A DNA stretch of 64,000 bases from RYN-133 sp963754285. GTDB lineage: Bacteria > Actinomycetota > Actinomycetes > Mycobacteriales > Jatrophihabitantaceae. The notes under the pieces were generated by a model. The model saw only the letters and a program-made list of their open reading frames with translations. It was not told where the DNA came from and did not search any database. The position numbers were made by a program, and so were the translations under genes. The stretch covers positions 868,001-932,000 of the forward strand of contig CAVWFN010000007.1 of assembly GCA_963754285.1 (NCBI GenBank). Direction: 5' to 3'. Positions 44,460-53,118 of this stretch are shown piece by piece (the first letter of the stretch is position 1; every line of letters begins with the position of its first letter).

Positions 44460-44498
44460 GAACGTGCGGGGCGGCCCCAGGGTTTGGACCGCCCGTTC
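44460..44498 (-). terminator. Hairpin between the GCS-like and gdh genes
   Basis: CCGCCCGTTC at 44489-44498 pairs with GAACG and GGCGG segments between 44460 and 44474, leaving a small bulge. It lies about 55 bases beyond the stop of the GCS-like gene (44554) and about 20 bases upstream of the gdh start region, suggesting separate transcription of gdh. Confidence 0.4.
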
Positions 44499-44553
44499 AT
44501 CTTCCCACGGTGTGCCGCCGAACCGTGCTCAGGCTCGGGGCCCGCACACCGGC

Positions 44554-46035
44554 TCAGTCGACGGACCAGGTGTGGACGGGCTCGTTCGAGTGCATGTTGT
44601 CGATGTATCGGCGCAGCATTTCGCGCAGCGCGTCGCGGCGATCGAGCGGCCGGTCGTGGTCGTCGATCGCGTGGAAGGTGCGTGCCTGCCACTCGGCACC
44701 ATTGGTGTGGTTGATGCAGCGTCCTTCGATCACGCTGAGCAGTCGGTCGGCGACCGACGAATCGACGCCCCACGCGCTCAGGCCGTCACGCGCCATCGGC
44801 AACAGCCGCCGCAGCACGAGCTCGGTCACCGGCACCTCGCCCAGACCCGGCCAGTAGACGTGCGCGTTGATGCCGTCCTTCGCGCCGGTGTTGAAGTTGT
44901 CCTCGGCGGCGGTGAACGACATCCGCGTCCACAACGGGCGGTCGTCGTCGGTCAGCGAGCGCAGCAGACCGTAATAGAAGGCAGCGTTCGCGAGCACGTC
45001 CACCACCGTCGGCCCGGCAGGCAGCACCCGGTTCTCGACGCGCAGGTGCGGCTTGCCGCGGTGCACGTCGTAGACCGGACGGTTCCAGCGATAGATCGTG
45101 CCGTTGTGCATGCGGAGCTCGGACAGCGTGGGCGTGTCACCGCGGTCGAGCACCTCGGTGGGGTCCTCGTCCTCGACGATCGGGAGCAGTGACGGGAAGT
45201 AGCGAACGTTCTCCTCGAACTGGTCGAAGATCGAGGTGATCCACCGCTCGCCGAACCACACCCGCGGACGCACGCCCTGGGCCTTGAGTTCCTCCGAGCG
45301 GGTGTCGGTCGCCTGCTCGAACAACGCGATGCGCGTCTCGCGCCACAGCTCCTTGCCGTACAGGAACGGCGAGTTGGCGCCGAGCGCGACCTGCACGCCG
45401 GCGATGCACTGCGCCGCATTCCAGTTCGCGGCGTACTCCTGCGGGCTCACCTGCAGATGGAACTGGACCGAGGTGCACGCCGACTCGGGCGCGATCGTGT
45501 CGGTCGACGTGGCCAGCCGCTCGACCCCATCGATGGCGATGGTGATGTCCTCGCCGCGAGCTTCGAAGATCTGCTCGTTGATGAGCGCGTAGCGGGGGTT
45601 GGCGCTCAGCGATTCGTGCGTCAGGTGCTCGGGGCCGAGCGTCGGCAAAATGCCGATCATGACGATGTGCGTGCCGATCGCCTTCGACCGCTCCTCGGCG
45701 TCGTTCAGGCTGGCGCGCAGGGCGGACTCGAGCTCGTTCGCGTTCTCACCGGCCAGTCGGCGCGGCGGGACGTTGATCTCGATGTTGAACTGCCCGAGCT
45801 CGGTCTGGAAGTCGTCGTTCGCGATCGCGTTGAGCACCTCGGCGTTGCGCATCGCCGGGTTGCGGTCGAGGTCGACGAGATTCAGTTCGATCTCGAGGCC
45901 GGTCATCGGCCGGTCGAACTCGAACTTCGACTCGCTGAGCATCCGGGAGAACACGTCAAGGCATTGCCGCACCTTCGCGCGGTAGCGCTGCCGGTCCTTG
46001 CCGCTGAACTGCCGCTGCTCGACGTCTTGCCCCAT
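44554..46035 (-). CDS. Glutamate-cysteine-ligase-family protein (GCS2-like)
   Basis: This protein of about 493 residues belongs to the glutamate-cysteine ligase superfamily. The metal/substrate region reads MTGLEIELNLVDLDRNPAM at about residues 44-62. Further blocks are FNIEINVPPRRLAG, ACTSVQFHLQVSPQEYAANW and HLRVENRVLPAGPTVVDVLA. These are carboxylate-amine ligase signatures. Actinobacteria do not all make glutathione, so the product may be another gamma-glutamyl compound. The ATG at 46035 has AAGGTTGGGGG upstream. It is divergent from malic enzyme with 44 bases between starts. Confidence 0.8.
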   Translation of the reverse strand: MGQDVEQRQFSGKDRQRYRAKVRQCLDVFSRMLSESKFEFDRPMTGLEIELNLVDLDRNPAMRNAEVLNAIANDDFQTELGQFNIEINVPPRRLAGENANELESALRASLNDAEERSKAIGTHIVMIGILPTLGPEHLTHESLSANPRYALINEQIFEARGEDITIAIDGVERLATSTDTIAPESACTSVQFHLQVSPQEYAANWNAAQCIAGVQVALGANSPFLYGKELWRETRIALFEQATDTRSEELKAQGVRPRVWFGERWITSIFDQFEENVRYFPSLLPIVEDEDPTEVLDRGDTPTLSELRMHNGTIYRWNRPVYDVHRGKPHLRVENRVLPAGPTVVDVLANAAFYYGLLRSLTDDDRPLWTRMSFTAAEDNFNTGAKDGINAHVYWPGLGEVPVTELVLRRLLPMARDGLSAWGVDSSVADRLLSVIEGRCINHTNGAEWQARTFHAIDDHDRPLDRRDALREMLRRYIDNMHSNEPVHTWSVD

Positions 46036-46079
46036 CCCCCAACCTTCCGGCATATCGCCTGCGGCGTAAAGATGAGCAC

Positions 46080-47525
46080 ATGCCTGCCGTACCGGACAGT
46101 GCCCATGCCCGTCCCCTGCCGACCAGCGCCTCCTACGGCATCACGGTGCGCGTCTACGCCGCGCCGTCGGCCTCGGTGGTCGGTCAGCTCGCCACCGCGG
46201 TGGGACTGGCAGGTGGTCTGGTCACCGCGATCGACGTCAGCGAATCGCGCACAGATCGCATCACGATCGACGTCTCGTGCTCGGCGGTGAACGGCGAGCA
46301 CTCCACCGAAATCGTCGCCGCGCTGCGTGAGGTCGACGGCGTCACCGTCCATCGCGTGTCCGACCGCACGTTCCTGCTCCACCTCGGCGGCAAGATCTCG
46401 GTCGAGTCGAAGGTGCCGCTCAAGACCCGCGACGACCTCTCGATGGCCTACACGCCCGGCGTGGGACGGGTGGCGCTCGCGCTCGCCGCGCATCCGGAGG
46501 ACGTCGCGAAACTGACGGTCAAGGGCAACGCGGTCGCGGTGGTGACCGACGGCTCGGCAGTGCTCGGCCTGGGCAACATCGGACCCGGCGCAGCGCTGCC
46601 GGTGATGGAGGGCAAGGCGGCGCTGTTCAAGCGGTTCGCGAACATCGACGCATGGCCGATCTGTCTTGACACCCAGGACACCGAAGAGATCGTGCGCATC
46701 GTGAAGGGCATCTCGCCCGGGTTCGGCGGGATCAATCTCGAAGACATCTCCGCACCGCGCTGTTTCGAGATCGAACGCCGTCTGCGCGCCGATCTCGACA
46801 TCCCCGTGTTCCACGACGATCAGCACGGCACGGCAATCGTCGTTCTCGCCGCGCTCACGAACGCGCTGCGGTGTGTCTCGAAGTCGCTGGCCGACGTGCG
46901 CATCGTCGTCGCCGGTGGCGGTGCCGCCGGCACGGCGATCGTCACCTTGCTGCTCGCGGCGGGCGTCGAGCACGTTCTTGTCTGGGACCGCGAGGGCATT
47001 CTGTCGCCCACCGACGCCACGCTCTCGCCGGCGAAGAGATCACTGGCTGCGGTGACGAATCCGGCCGGCGTCACCGGCGACCTGCATGCCGCACTCACCG
47101 GGGCGGACGTGTTCATCGGCGTCTCGGCGCCCGGTGTCCTGCCGCCACACTGGATCAGCGACATGGCCGACGACCCGGTCGTGTTCGCGCTCGCCAACCC
47201 CGACCCCGAGACCGACGTGGACGCGGCCCAGCAGCTCGCGGCGGTGCTCGCCACGGGGCGTTCGGACTATCCGAACCAGATCAACAACGTGCTCGCCTTC
47301 CCCGGCGTGTTCCGCGGGCTGCTCGACGCGCGGGCCCGTGAGGTGACGACGCCGATGCTGCTGTCGGCGGCTGCTGCGCTGGCTGCGTGCGTGAGCGACG
47401 AGCAGCTCAACGCCACCTACATCGTCCCGTCGGTGTTCGATCCAGCCGTCCCGACAGCGGTGGCCGCAGCGGTCAGCGGGGCCGCGACCGATCGCGCAGC
47501 GCCGGCGGTGGAACCCGAGCGCTGA
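46080..47525 (+). CDS. NAD(P)-dependent malic enzyme with N-terminal ACT-like domain
   Basis: This 481-residue enzyme oxidatively decarboxylates malate to pyruvate. The N-terminal 85 residues form an ACT-like regulatory domain (ITVRVYAAPSASVVGQLATA). The catalytic part has SMAYTPGVGRVALALA, TDGSAVLGLGNIGPGAALPV, NLEDISAPRCFEIER and IPVFHDDQHGTAIVVLAAL, and the nucleotide site is IVVAGGGAAGTAIVTLLLAAG. This is the bacterial two-domain form without a phosphotransacetylase extension. It is followed after 47 bases by a DUF4349 lipoprotein gene. Confidence 0.92.
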   Translation: MPAVPDSAHARPLPTSASYGITVRVYAAPSASVVGQLATAVGLAGGLVTAIDVSESRTDRITIDVSCSAVNGEHSTEIVAALREVDGVTVHRVSDRTFLLHLGGKISVESKVPLKTRDDLSMAYTPGVGRVALALAAHPEDVAKLTVKGNAVAVVTDGSAVLGLGNIGPGAALPVMEGKAALFKRFANIDAWPICLDTQDTEEIVRIVKGISPGFGGINLEDISAPRCFEIERRLRADLDIPVFHDDQHGTAIVVLAALTNALRCVSKSLADVRIVVAGGGAAGTAIVTLLLAAGVEHVLVWDREGILSPTDATLSPAKRSLAAVTNPAGVTGDLHAALTGADVFIGVSAPGVLPPHWISDMADDPVVFALANPDPETDVDAAQQLAAVLATGRSDYPNQINNVLAFPGVFRGLLDARAREVTTPMLLSAAAALAACVSDEQLNATYIVPSVFDPAVPTAVAAAVSGAATDRAAPAVEPER

Positions 47526-47572
47526 CCTACCTCGTCCTTCACAGCGGATCCCCACCCGCGAGGAGGACGTCA

Positions 47573-48595
47573 ATGACCGCACACGTTCGCTGGGCCGCAA
47601 CGGCGATCGGCACCATCGCGCTGGTGACGATGATCGGCGCCTGCACTTCCTCGGGCGGTGGCTCGTCCGCGGGTGGCTCGTCCGCAGGCTCCGCGAACGG
47701 CGGACAAGTCAACCCTGCAGGCCAGCGCAATCTCCCCGCACCGCATCGAGCGGTCGCGGCGGCAACCGCGCCTAGCCCCACGAGCGGAGGCGGCGCGGGT
47801 GGCGGTGGCGGCGACATGGCGGAGGCGACCGGCGCGAACCGCGGGACGTTCACGTCGGTCGAGCTCGGCGGCTCGAAGATCCGCATCGTGCAGATGAGCG
47901 TGCAGGTCAAGCGCGGCGCGTCGGTCGCGGACCAGGCCAACGCGGCCGAGGCGATCGCGATGGGAGCCGGCGGCGAGGTCGACTCCGACGATCGTTCGTC
48001 CGGGCGCTACGCGCAGGCCACGCTGGTGCTCAAGGTGCCGCCGGAGCAGCTGATCCCCGTCCTCGGCCAGCTGTCGAAACTCGGCATCGAACGCAGCCAG
48101 CACGAGACGACTCAGGACGTCACTGCACGGGTCGCGGACGTGAGGTCGCGCGTCGACAACGCACAGCAGGAGATTGCGCGCCTGCGGGTGCTGTACAGCC
48201 ACGCCAGCAAGATCTCCGATGTGATCACGATCGAGTCCGAACTCGCCCAGCGCGAGGGTGACCTCGAGTCACTGCAGGCTCAGCAGCGTGCACTCGCGGC
48301 CGAGACGACGACCGCGTCCGTCACGCTGTCGCTGACCAGTCCGCCACCGCTGGTCAAGAAGACCGAGAAGCCCGTCAAGCACACGCACCACGACAGCGGC
48401 TTCGTGGCCGGGCTCAAGAACGGCTGGCACGCGTTCACCGGCGGACTGTCAGTGCTCGCGACCGTGATCGGTGCTGTGCTGCCGTTCGCGATCGTCCTCA
48501 TCCTGCTCGTCCTGCTCGCGCGACTCTTCTGGCCGCGATTCGGACCGAGGTTGCGGCGCGCTGCGGCGCCGGCACCGGCCGCGCCGCCGCAGTAG
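47573..48595 (+). CDS. DUF4349-domain lipoprotein
   Basis: This 340-residue surface protein has a signal sequence ending in a lipobox (LVTMIGACTSS, cleavage before Cys24), then a Gly/Ser-rich linker. The DUF4349 domain includes RIVQMSVQVKRGASVADQAN and VLKVPPEQLIPVLGQLSKLG, with a coiled-coil (RVADVRSRVDNAQQEIARLR). A transmembrane helix lies near the C-terminus (AVLPFAIVLILLVLLARLFW) with a short basic tail. The function is unknown. The lipid anchor and C-terminal helix would tether both ends. The ribosome-binding site GAGGAGG precedes ATG 47573. Confidence 0.85.
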   Translation: MTAHVRWAATAIGTIALVTMIGACTSSGGGSSAGGSSAGSANGGQVNPAGQRNLPAPHRAVAAATAPSPTSGGGAGGGGGDMAEATGANRGTFTSVELGGSKIRIVQMSVQVKRGASVADQANAAEAIAMGAGGEVDSDDRSSGRYAQATLVLKVPPEQLIPVLGQLSKLGIERSQHETTQDVTARVADVRSRVDNAQQEIARLRVLYSHASKISDVITIESELAQREGDLESLQAQQRALAAETTTASVTLSLTSPPPLVKKTEKPVKHTHHDSGFVAGLKNGWHAFTGGLSVLATVIGAVLPFAIVLILLVLLARLFWPRFGPRLRRAAAPAPAAPPQ

Positions 48596-48610
48596 CGCTC
48601 CCACCCCTTC

Positions 48611-48685
48611 CGCGAGTGGTCACCTAGGCCGCGAGTGGTCAGCTATTTCTGACCACTCGGCGCGCTAGTGACCACTCGCGGGAGA
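48611..48685. repeat. Nested AGTGGTCA hairpins between convergent genes
   Basis: An inner palindrome GAGTGGTCAG-CTATTT-CTGACCACTC is enclosed by an outer pair CGCGAGTGGTCAC and GTGACCACTCGCG. The core is the same as that inside the E2 gene at 11.85 kb. It fills the 102-base space between the ends of the DUF4349 gene (48595) and the HisC-like gene (48698), so it may also act as a bidirectional terminator. Confidence 0.85.
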
Positions 48686-48697
48686 TGGGGGTGGTGA

Positions 48698-49759
48698 TCA
48701 GGACGGGGCGAGCTCGCGGGCGGCCGCCAGGAAGCGGTCGTTCTCGTCGGGCGTGCTGATCGTGACCCGGGCGCCGTGGCCCGCGAAGCCGCGCACGATG
48801 AGCTTGCGGTCCTCGCAGGCTGCCGCCCACGCGGTGGTGTCGTCGCCGAGCGGCAACCAGACGAAGTTGGCCTCGGTCGGCGGGACGTCGTAGCCCACCT
48901 CGCGCAACGCGTCGCGCACCCGTACCCGCTCGACGACGACCTCGGCGACTCGCTGTTCGAGCTGTTGTGCGGCGGCAGGTTCGAGCGAGGCCAGCGCAGC
49001 CTCCTGGGCAACGGTGGTCACCGAGAACGGCACGTGGGTCTGGCGCAGCGCCGCGGCCAGCGCCGGATCGGCAGCGACCGCGTAGCCGACCCGCAGCCCG
49101 GCCAGCCCGTACGCCTTCGAGAAGGTGCGCAACACGATCAGATTCGGGTGCTCGGCCAGCAGCGTCAGCCCGTCCGGCACGTTCTCGTCGCGGACGAAGT
49201 GGCTGTACGCCTCGTCGAGGGCGACGACCACGTCCTCGGGCACCCGCCGCAGGAAGGCGACGAGCGCATCGCGGCTGACGACCGTCCCGGTCGGGTTGTT
49301 CGGGTTGCAGACGAACACGAGCCGGGTCTTACCGGTGATCCGTTCGGCCATCGCATCGAGATCGTGCGTGTAGTCGACCAGCGGCACCTGCACCGACGAC
49401 GCCCCGCTGACCGCCGTGATGATCGGGTACGCCTCGAACGAGCGCCACGCGTAGATGACCTCGTCGTCGGCGTCGGCGACCGCTTGCGTCAGCTGCGTGC
49501 ACAACGACACCGATCCGCAGCCGACAACCACCTGCCCGGCATCGACGCCGTGATGTCGGGCGAGCGCCGCAACGAGTGCACTCGAATGACTGTCGGGATA
49601 GCGGTTCGCCGATTGGGCAGCCGCAGTGATCCGCTCGATGACGTGCGGCAGCGGCGGATACGGCGTCTCGTTGCTCGCCAGTTTGATGGCTCCGGGCACG
49701 GTGCGGCCAGGCACGTACGCGGGCAACGAGGACAGCACCGGCCTCAGATGGACGCTCAT
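48698..49759 (-). CDS. Histidinol-phosphate aminotransferase-like PLP enzyme
   Basis: This 353-residue class I/II aminotransferase of the HisC group has ASNETPYPPLPHVIERI near the N-terminus, FVCNPNNPTGTVVSRDALVA, and the PLP-lysine segment RTFSKAYGLAGLRVGYAVA. In actinobacteria, stand-alone copies of this type are often annotated Pat (phenylalanine/aromatic aminotransferase). No other histidine genes are nearby, so specificity is open. The ATG at 49759 is normal. It is divergent from a HEAT-like protein gene. Confidence 0.85.
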   Translation of the reverse strand: MSVHLRPVLSSLPAYVPGRTVPGAIKLASNETPYPPLPHVIERITAAAQSANRYPDSHSSALVAALARHHGVDAGQVVVGCGSVSLCTQLTQAVADADDEVIYAWRSFEAYPIITAVSGASSVQVPLVDYTHDLDAMAERITGKTRLVFVCNPNNPTGTVVSRDALVAFLRRVPEDVVVALDEAYSHFVRDENVPDGLTLLAEHPNLIVLRTFSKAYGLAGLRVGYAVAADPALAAALRQTHVPFSVTTVAQEAALASLEPAAAQQLEQRVAEVVVERVRVRDALREVGYDVPPTEANFVWLPLGDDTTAWAAACEDRKLIVRGFAGHGARVTISTPDENDRFLAAARELAPS

Positions 49760-49838
49760 GCTGTTCAGATTCCCACAGTCGCTGACCTACGATTCCGGCA
49801 ATGTCGGGAGCTGGGTCGTCGGGAGCGGGTGCACAGCG

Positions 49839-50531
49839 ATGAGCGAGCCGGACGACGCGGCCGGCGCCGGTGCGACGCCACTGCGCCGCTTCCTCGGCAC
49901 CGCCGACCTCGAGGGGTTGGCGCGAGTGCGTGCCGAGTTCGACCCGAGCGCGCTCGACTTCGAAGACCGGCTCGAGATCGAGGCCGTCCTGCACGACTGG
50001 GACGACGTGCAGGCCGTGGCGAACATCCTCATGTACCCCGAGCTCATCGCCCCGGACGAACGCGTCGCGCAGGTGCGCCGGGCACTGGTCGACGAACATC
50101 CCTACGTCCAGGTCGCCGGCACCGCCGCCATCCTCGAGATCGACCGCGCCGAGTTCGGTGAGGACGCCCGCAACGACCTCGCACAACGCCTGCTCGCGAT
50201 CATCGGTGACGACGACGGCGTGCTCGCCGATCGAGCGTCCTACAGCCTGGTCATGTTGATGCATCCGACCGACGGCCCCGAGGTGGTCGAGCGCATCGAC
50301 CATCCGTCCGCGACCGTACGGCGCAACCTCGCGCAAGGCCTGCTCACGCTGGTCGGCCCGACCGGTGTCAAGTCACTCGTCGAGGAACCCGGCTTCGTCG
50401 CTGCCGAAACTCAGGCCGCCGTTCGCAGCCGGTTGAGTGACGACGGCGTCGAACTCAACCGGCCACTCGACGACCTGCGGCTGCCGCTGATCATGGTGTA
50501 CCTGCCGAGCCTGACCGAGTGGAACGGCTGA
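49839..50531 (+). CDS. HEAT-like repeat protein of unknown function
   Basis: This 230-residue acidic, helix-rich protein starts at ATG 49839. The sequence shows repeated helical units with HEAT-like spacing (YVQVAGTAAILEIDRAEFGE, ADRASYSLVMLMHPTDGPEV, ATVRRNLAQGLLTLV), suggesting a scaffold or binding role. No catalytic motif is seen. The open frame extends upstream, but that part overlaps the HisC-like gene antisense and lacks coding character. It precedes the DUF4446 gene by 69 bases. Confidence 0.6.
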   Translation: MSEPDDAAGAGATPLRRFLGTADLEGLARVRAEFDPSALDFEDRLEIEAVLHDWDDVQAVANILMYPELIAPDERVAQVRRALVDEHPYVQVAGTAAILEIDRAEFGEDARNDLAQRLLAIIGDDDGVLADRASYSLVMLMHPTDGPEVVERIDHPSATVRRNLAQGLLTLVGPTGVKSLVEEPGFVAAETQAAVRSRLSDDGVELNRPLDDLRLPLIMVYLPSLTEWNG

Positions 50532-50599
50532 GGTCGGCCCGTCACGGTGCTCCGCGCGCCGCACCGGACCCGGCTCCGATCGGCCCTAGCCTTGATCGC

Positions 50600-51166
50600 G
50601 TGTCGACTTACGTGGCGGTGTTCGCGCTCGTCCTCGCCTACGTGGCGACGGTCGCCGCGTACTGCGCGCTGCGCACGCTCGCCAAGCTGCGTCGCGACAC
50701 GCATCTGCTCGCTCGGGGTACGCGCGGTCCGAACGGGCAGCAGTCATTGATCGAAGTGACCACCCGCTACGCCGAGCAGAGCGCCGTCGTCGCCGAGCAG
50801 GTCGAGCAACTGCGCGGGCACGTCGACGCAGCGCAGGCCGAGATCCGCGCCCTGGTCGACAGCGGCCGCCAGGAGGCACTGTCCGCGGTCGCCGAGCGGG
50901 CCGGTGTCGAATCGGGCGCACTGCGCCGGGTCGCGCTCGTGCGTTACGACGCGTTCTCGGCGATGTCCGGACGGATGTCGTTCTCGCTGGCGCTGCTCGA
51001 CGATCGCGGTGATGGCGTGACCGTCACGGCCATCACTGGACAAAGCGACACCCGCGTTTACGCCAAGCCGATCACCGCCGGGCGGGGTGAGCAGGAGTTG
51101 TCCCCCGAGGAACGCCAGGCGGTGTCGGTCGCTCTCGACGAGAAGAGCCTGCGTCGGGCCGGGTGA
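50600..51166 (+). CDS. DUF4446-family membrane-anchored protein
   Basis: This 188-residue protein has an N-terminal membrane helix (VAVFALVLAYVATVAAYCAL), a coiled-coil (VVAEQVEQLRGHVDAAQAEI) and the DUF4446 domain with ALVRYDAFSAMSGRMSFSLA, LDDRGDGVTVTAI and TRVYAKPI. The function is unknown. The start is GTG 50600. It ends 12 bases before the first AAA+ ATPase of the injection-system region, but DUF4446 is widespread and probably unrelated to it. Confidence 0.8.
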   Translation: MSTYVAVFALVLAYVATVAAYCALRTLAKLRRDTHLLARGTRGPNGQQSLIEVTTRYAEQSAVVAEQVEQLRGHVDAAQAEIRALVDSGRQEALSAVAERAGVESGALRRVALVRYDAFSAMSGRMSFSLALLDDRGDGVTVTAITGQSDTRVYAKPITAGRGEQELSPEERQAVSVALDEKSLRRAG

Positions 51167-51178
51167 CATCATCTGCGG

Positions 51179-53062
51179 GTGGCCTCGCTGACCGATCATC
51201 TGGGGGCGGCGCTCGCGCGTCGCGCGAAGCGTGGCTGGGCGCAGGCCGCCCGGGCCGAGGCGTCGCTCGCCGCGCTGGTTGACGCGCCGACGATCGTCGA
51301 CACCGAGGAGCGCGTCGGTGTCATCGCGAGGCGCTTCGGCCTCGATCCGATCGAGACCGCGATCCTGTCGGTGGCCGCGCTGGCCGAGGCAAGCACTGCC
51401 GCCCACCTCCTGCTCGGTCTGCTGTCAGGCGACGAGGCCGTCGGTCGGCCCACCGTGGCGGTCGCTCTCGAGTTGGCCGGAGCGTCTCCGGACAGCGCTG
51501 CTGCACACCTGCACGTCGGCGAGCTGTCGCGGTTGCGCCGCTACGGCCTGGTGCAGCTCGCCGGCAGCGACGTCGTGCTCTCGCGGCGGGTCGCGCTGGT
51601 CGATCGCGTCGCAGCCGCCGTCGCAGGCAGTTCCCTGCCGCCCGCGTTCGTATTCGCGATGCTGCTCGAGACGGTCGCCGTTCACGTCGACGGGACGACA
51701 CTGCTCGCCGACGCGCTGCGCGGTGGGCAGCGGCTGGTCTGGGTGCACGCACTCGGCGGTGGGTGTGGGATCGCCATGTCGGCCGCGGCATGTGACCAGC
51801 TGGGCGTGCCATACCTGATCGCCGACCTCGCGCGCGCCGACGCGTCGATGCCCGCAGCCGAAGCCGCCCGCGCCCTGTTGCTCGAATGCGGTCTCGAAGG
51901 AATGATTCTCGTGCTCGCCGGCGCCGAGCGCGCTCCGGTCGACGTGCTCACCCAGGCCGCCGTACCCGTCATCGCGGTCAGCGTCGAGCCGTGGAACCCG
52001 CAGTGGTCGACCGAACTACCCGTGACCGTCGCCGCGCCGCGCCTGACCGTCACCGAACGACGCGCGCTGTGGGAACCGGTCCTCGGCGCGACCGCAGCCG
52101 ATCGCGAGATCACCGCGATGCCCCTCTCGCCCGAGCAGATCATCGCGGTCGGACGCCACGCCCGCATGATGGCCGAACTCCACGGGGAGGCCGAGATCAC
52201 CCCGGCACGGATCCGGAATTCGACTCGCCAGTTGGGACGCGGCCGATCCGTGCGGGCCAACCCCGGCGCATCGGCGACCATCGACGACCTTGTGTTGTCC
52301 GGACACGCCCTGGATGAGATCCGGCGGTTGCTCGACTGGGCGCGCTATCGCGACGAGATCGTCGCTATGGGGCCGTTGCACGGCAAGGGCGGCAAGGGCA
52401 CCGGAATCTGCGCGCTGTTCTCGGGGCCGCCCGGCACCGGCAAGACGCTTGCCGCACACGTCATTGCGGACTCGCTCGGGATGGATCTGTACCAGGTGGA
52501 GCTGTCGAGCATCGTCGACAAGTACATCGGCGAGACCGAGAAGAATCTCGAGAAGGTCTTCGCCGAAGCCGAGTCCCTCAACGCCGTGTTGTTCTTCGAC
52601 GAGGCCGACGCCCTGTTCGGCTCGCGATCGGAGGTCAAGGACGCGAAGGACCGCTACGCGAACCAGGAGATCGCCTATTTGCTGCAACGGATGGAGCAGT
52701 TCGACGGCATCACCGTGCTCGCGAGCAACCTGCGCGGAAACATCGACCCGGCGTTCGCGCGGCGGCTGCACTTCATCGTCAGCTTCCCCGACCCGGACGC
52801 GCCCACCCGCCGCCGGCTGTGGGAGCAGCATCTGGCCGACATCCCGACCGACGATCACGACCCGATCGACCTCGACTGGCTGTCGACCTCGGTCGAGTTG
52901 GCCGGCGGCGACATCCGCAACATCGTGCTGTCATCGGCATATGCCGCAGTCGCCGAAGGTAGTTCGGTAGGTATGCGGCATATTTCCTCAGCAGTTCGTC
53001 GGGAATACATCAAGCTCGGCAGAAGACCTGCCGTCCGCGTTGACCCGGCCCAACCGCGGTGA
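51179..53062 (+). CDS. eCIS-associated AAA+ ATPase (Afp15-like)
   Basis: This 627-residue ATPase has an N-terminal helical domain of about 360 residues and a C-terminal AAA+ module. Walker A FSGPPGTGKTLAAHVIADSL is at about 415-434. The DKYIGETEKNLEKVF pore-loop region follows, then Walker B NAVLFFDEADALFGSR near 470, sensor-1 VLASNLRGNID and an arginine-finger region FARRLHF. The architecture and motifs match AAA+ ATPases of contractile injection gene clusters (Afp15/PVC15). It is followed by a DUF4157 effector gene. A paralog with the same arrangement lies at 55875-57671, and both end in an IKLGRRP segment. Start GTG 51179. Confidence 0.82.
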   Translation: MASLTDHLGAALARRAKRGWAQAARAEASLAALVDAPTIVDTEERVGVIARRFGLDPIETAILSVAALAEASTAAHLLLGLLSGDEAVGRPTVAVALELAGASPDSAAAHLHVGELSRLRRYGLVQLAGSDVVLSRRVALVDRVAAAVAGSSLPPAFVFAMLLETVAVHVDGTTLLADALRGGQRLVWVHALGGGCGIAMSAAACDQLGVPYLIADLARADASMPAAEAARALLLECGLEGMILVLAGAERAPVDVLTQAAVPVIAVSVEPWNPQWSTELPVTVAAPRLTVTERRALWEPVLGATAADREITAMPLSPEQIIAVGRHARMMAELHGEAEITPARIRNSTRQLGRGRSVRANPGASATIDDLVLSGHALDEIRRLLDWARYRDEIVAMGPLHGKGGKGTGICALFSGPPGTGKTLAAHVIADSLGMDLYQVELSSIVDKYIGETEKNLEKVFAEAESLNAVLFFDEADALFGSRSEVKDAKDRYANQEIAYLLQRMEQFDGITVLASNLRGNIDPAFARRLHFIVSFPDPDAPTRRRLWEQHLADIPTDDHDPIDLDWLSTSVELAGGDIRNIVLSSAYAAVAEGSSVGMRHISSAVRREYIKLGRRPAVRVDPAQPR

Positions 53063-53118
53063 AACGATCACCGAGCAGCCGCGCCTCGCGCTGAAGGTGA
53101 CGAGATGGAGTCCCCGCG

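Noticed and set aside
41469..44714. 1081-residue plus-strand frame
   Set aside because: It is the complement of the glutamate dehydrogenase gene, with composition typical of a shadow frame in GC-rich DNA.
48611..48685. Phage attachment site
   Set aside because: The symmetry is better explained as nested hairpins of a dispersed repeat; there is no integrase or tRNA at the site.
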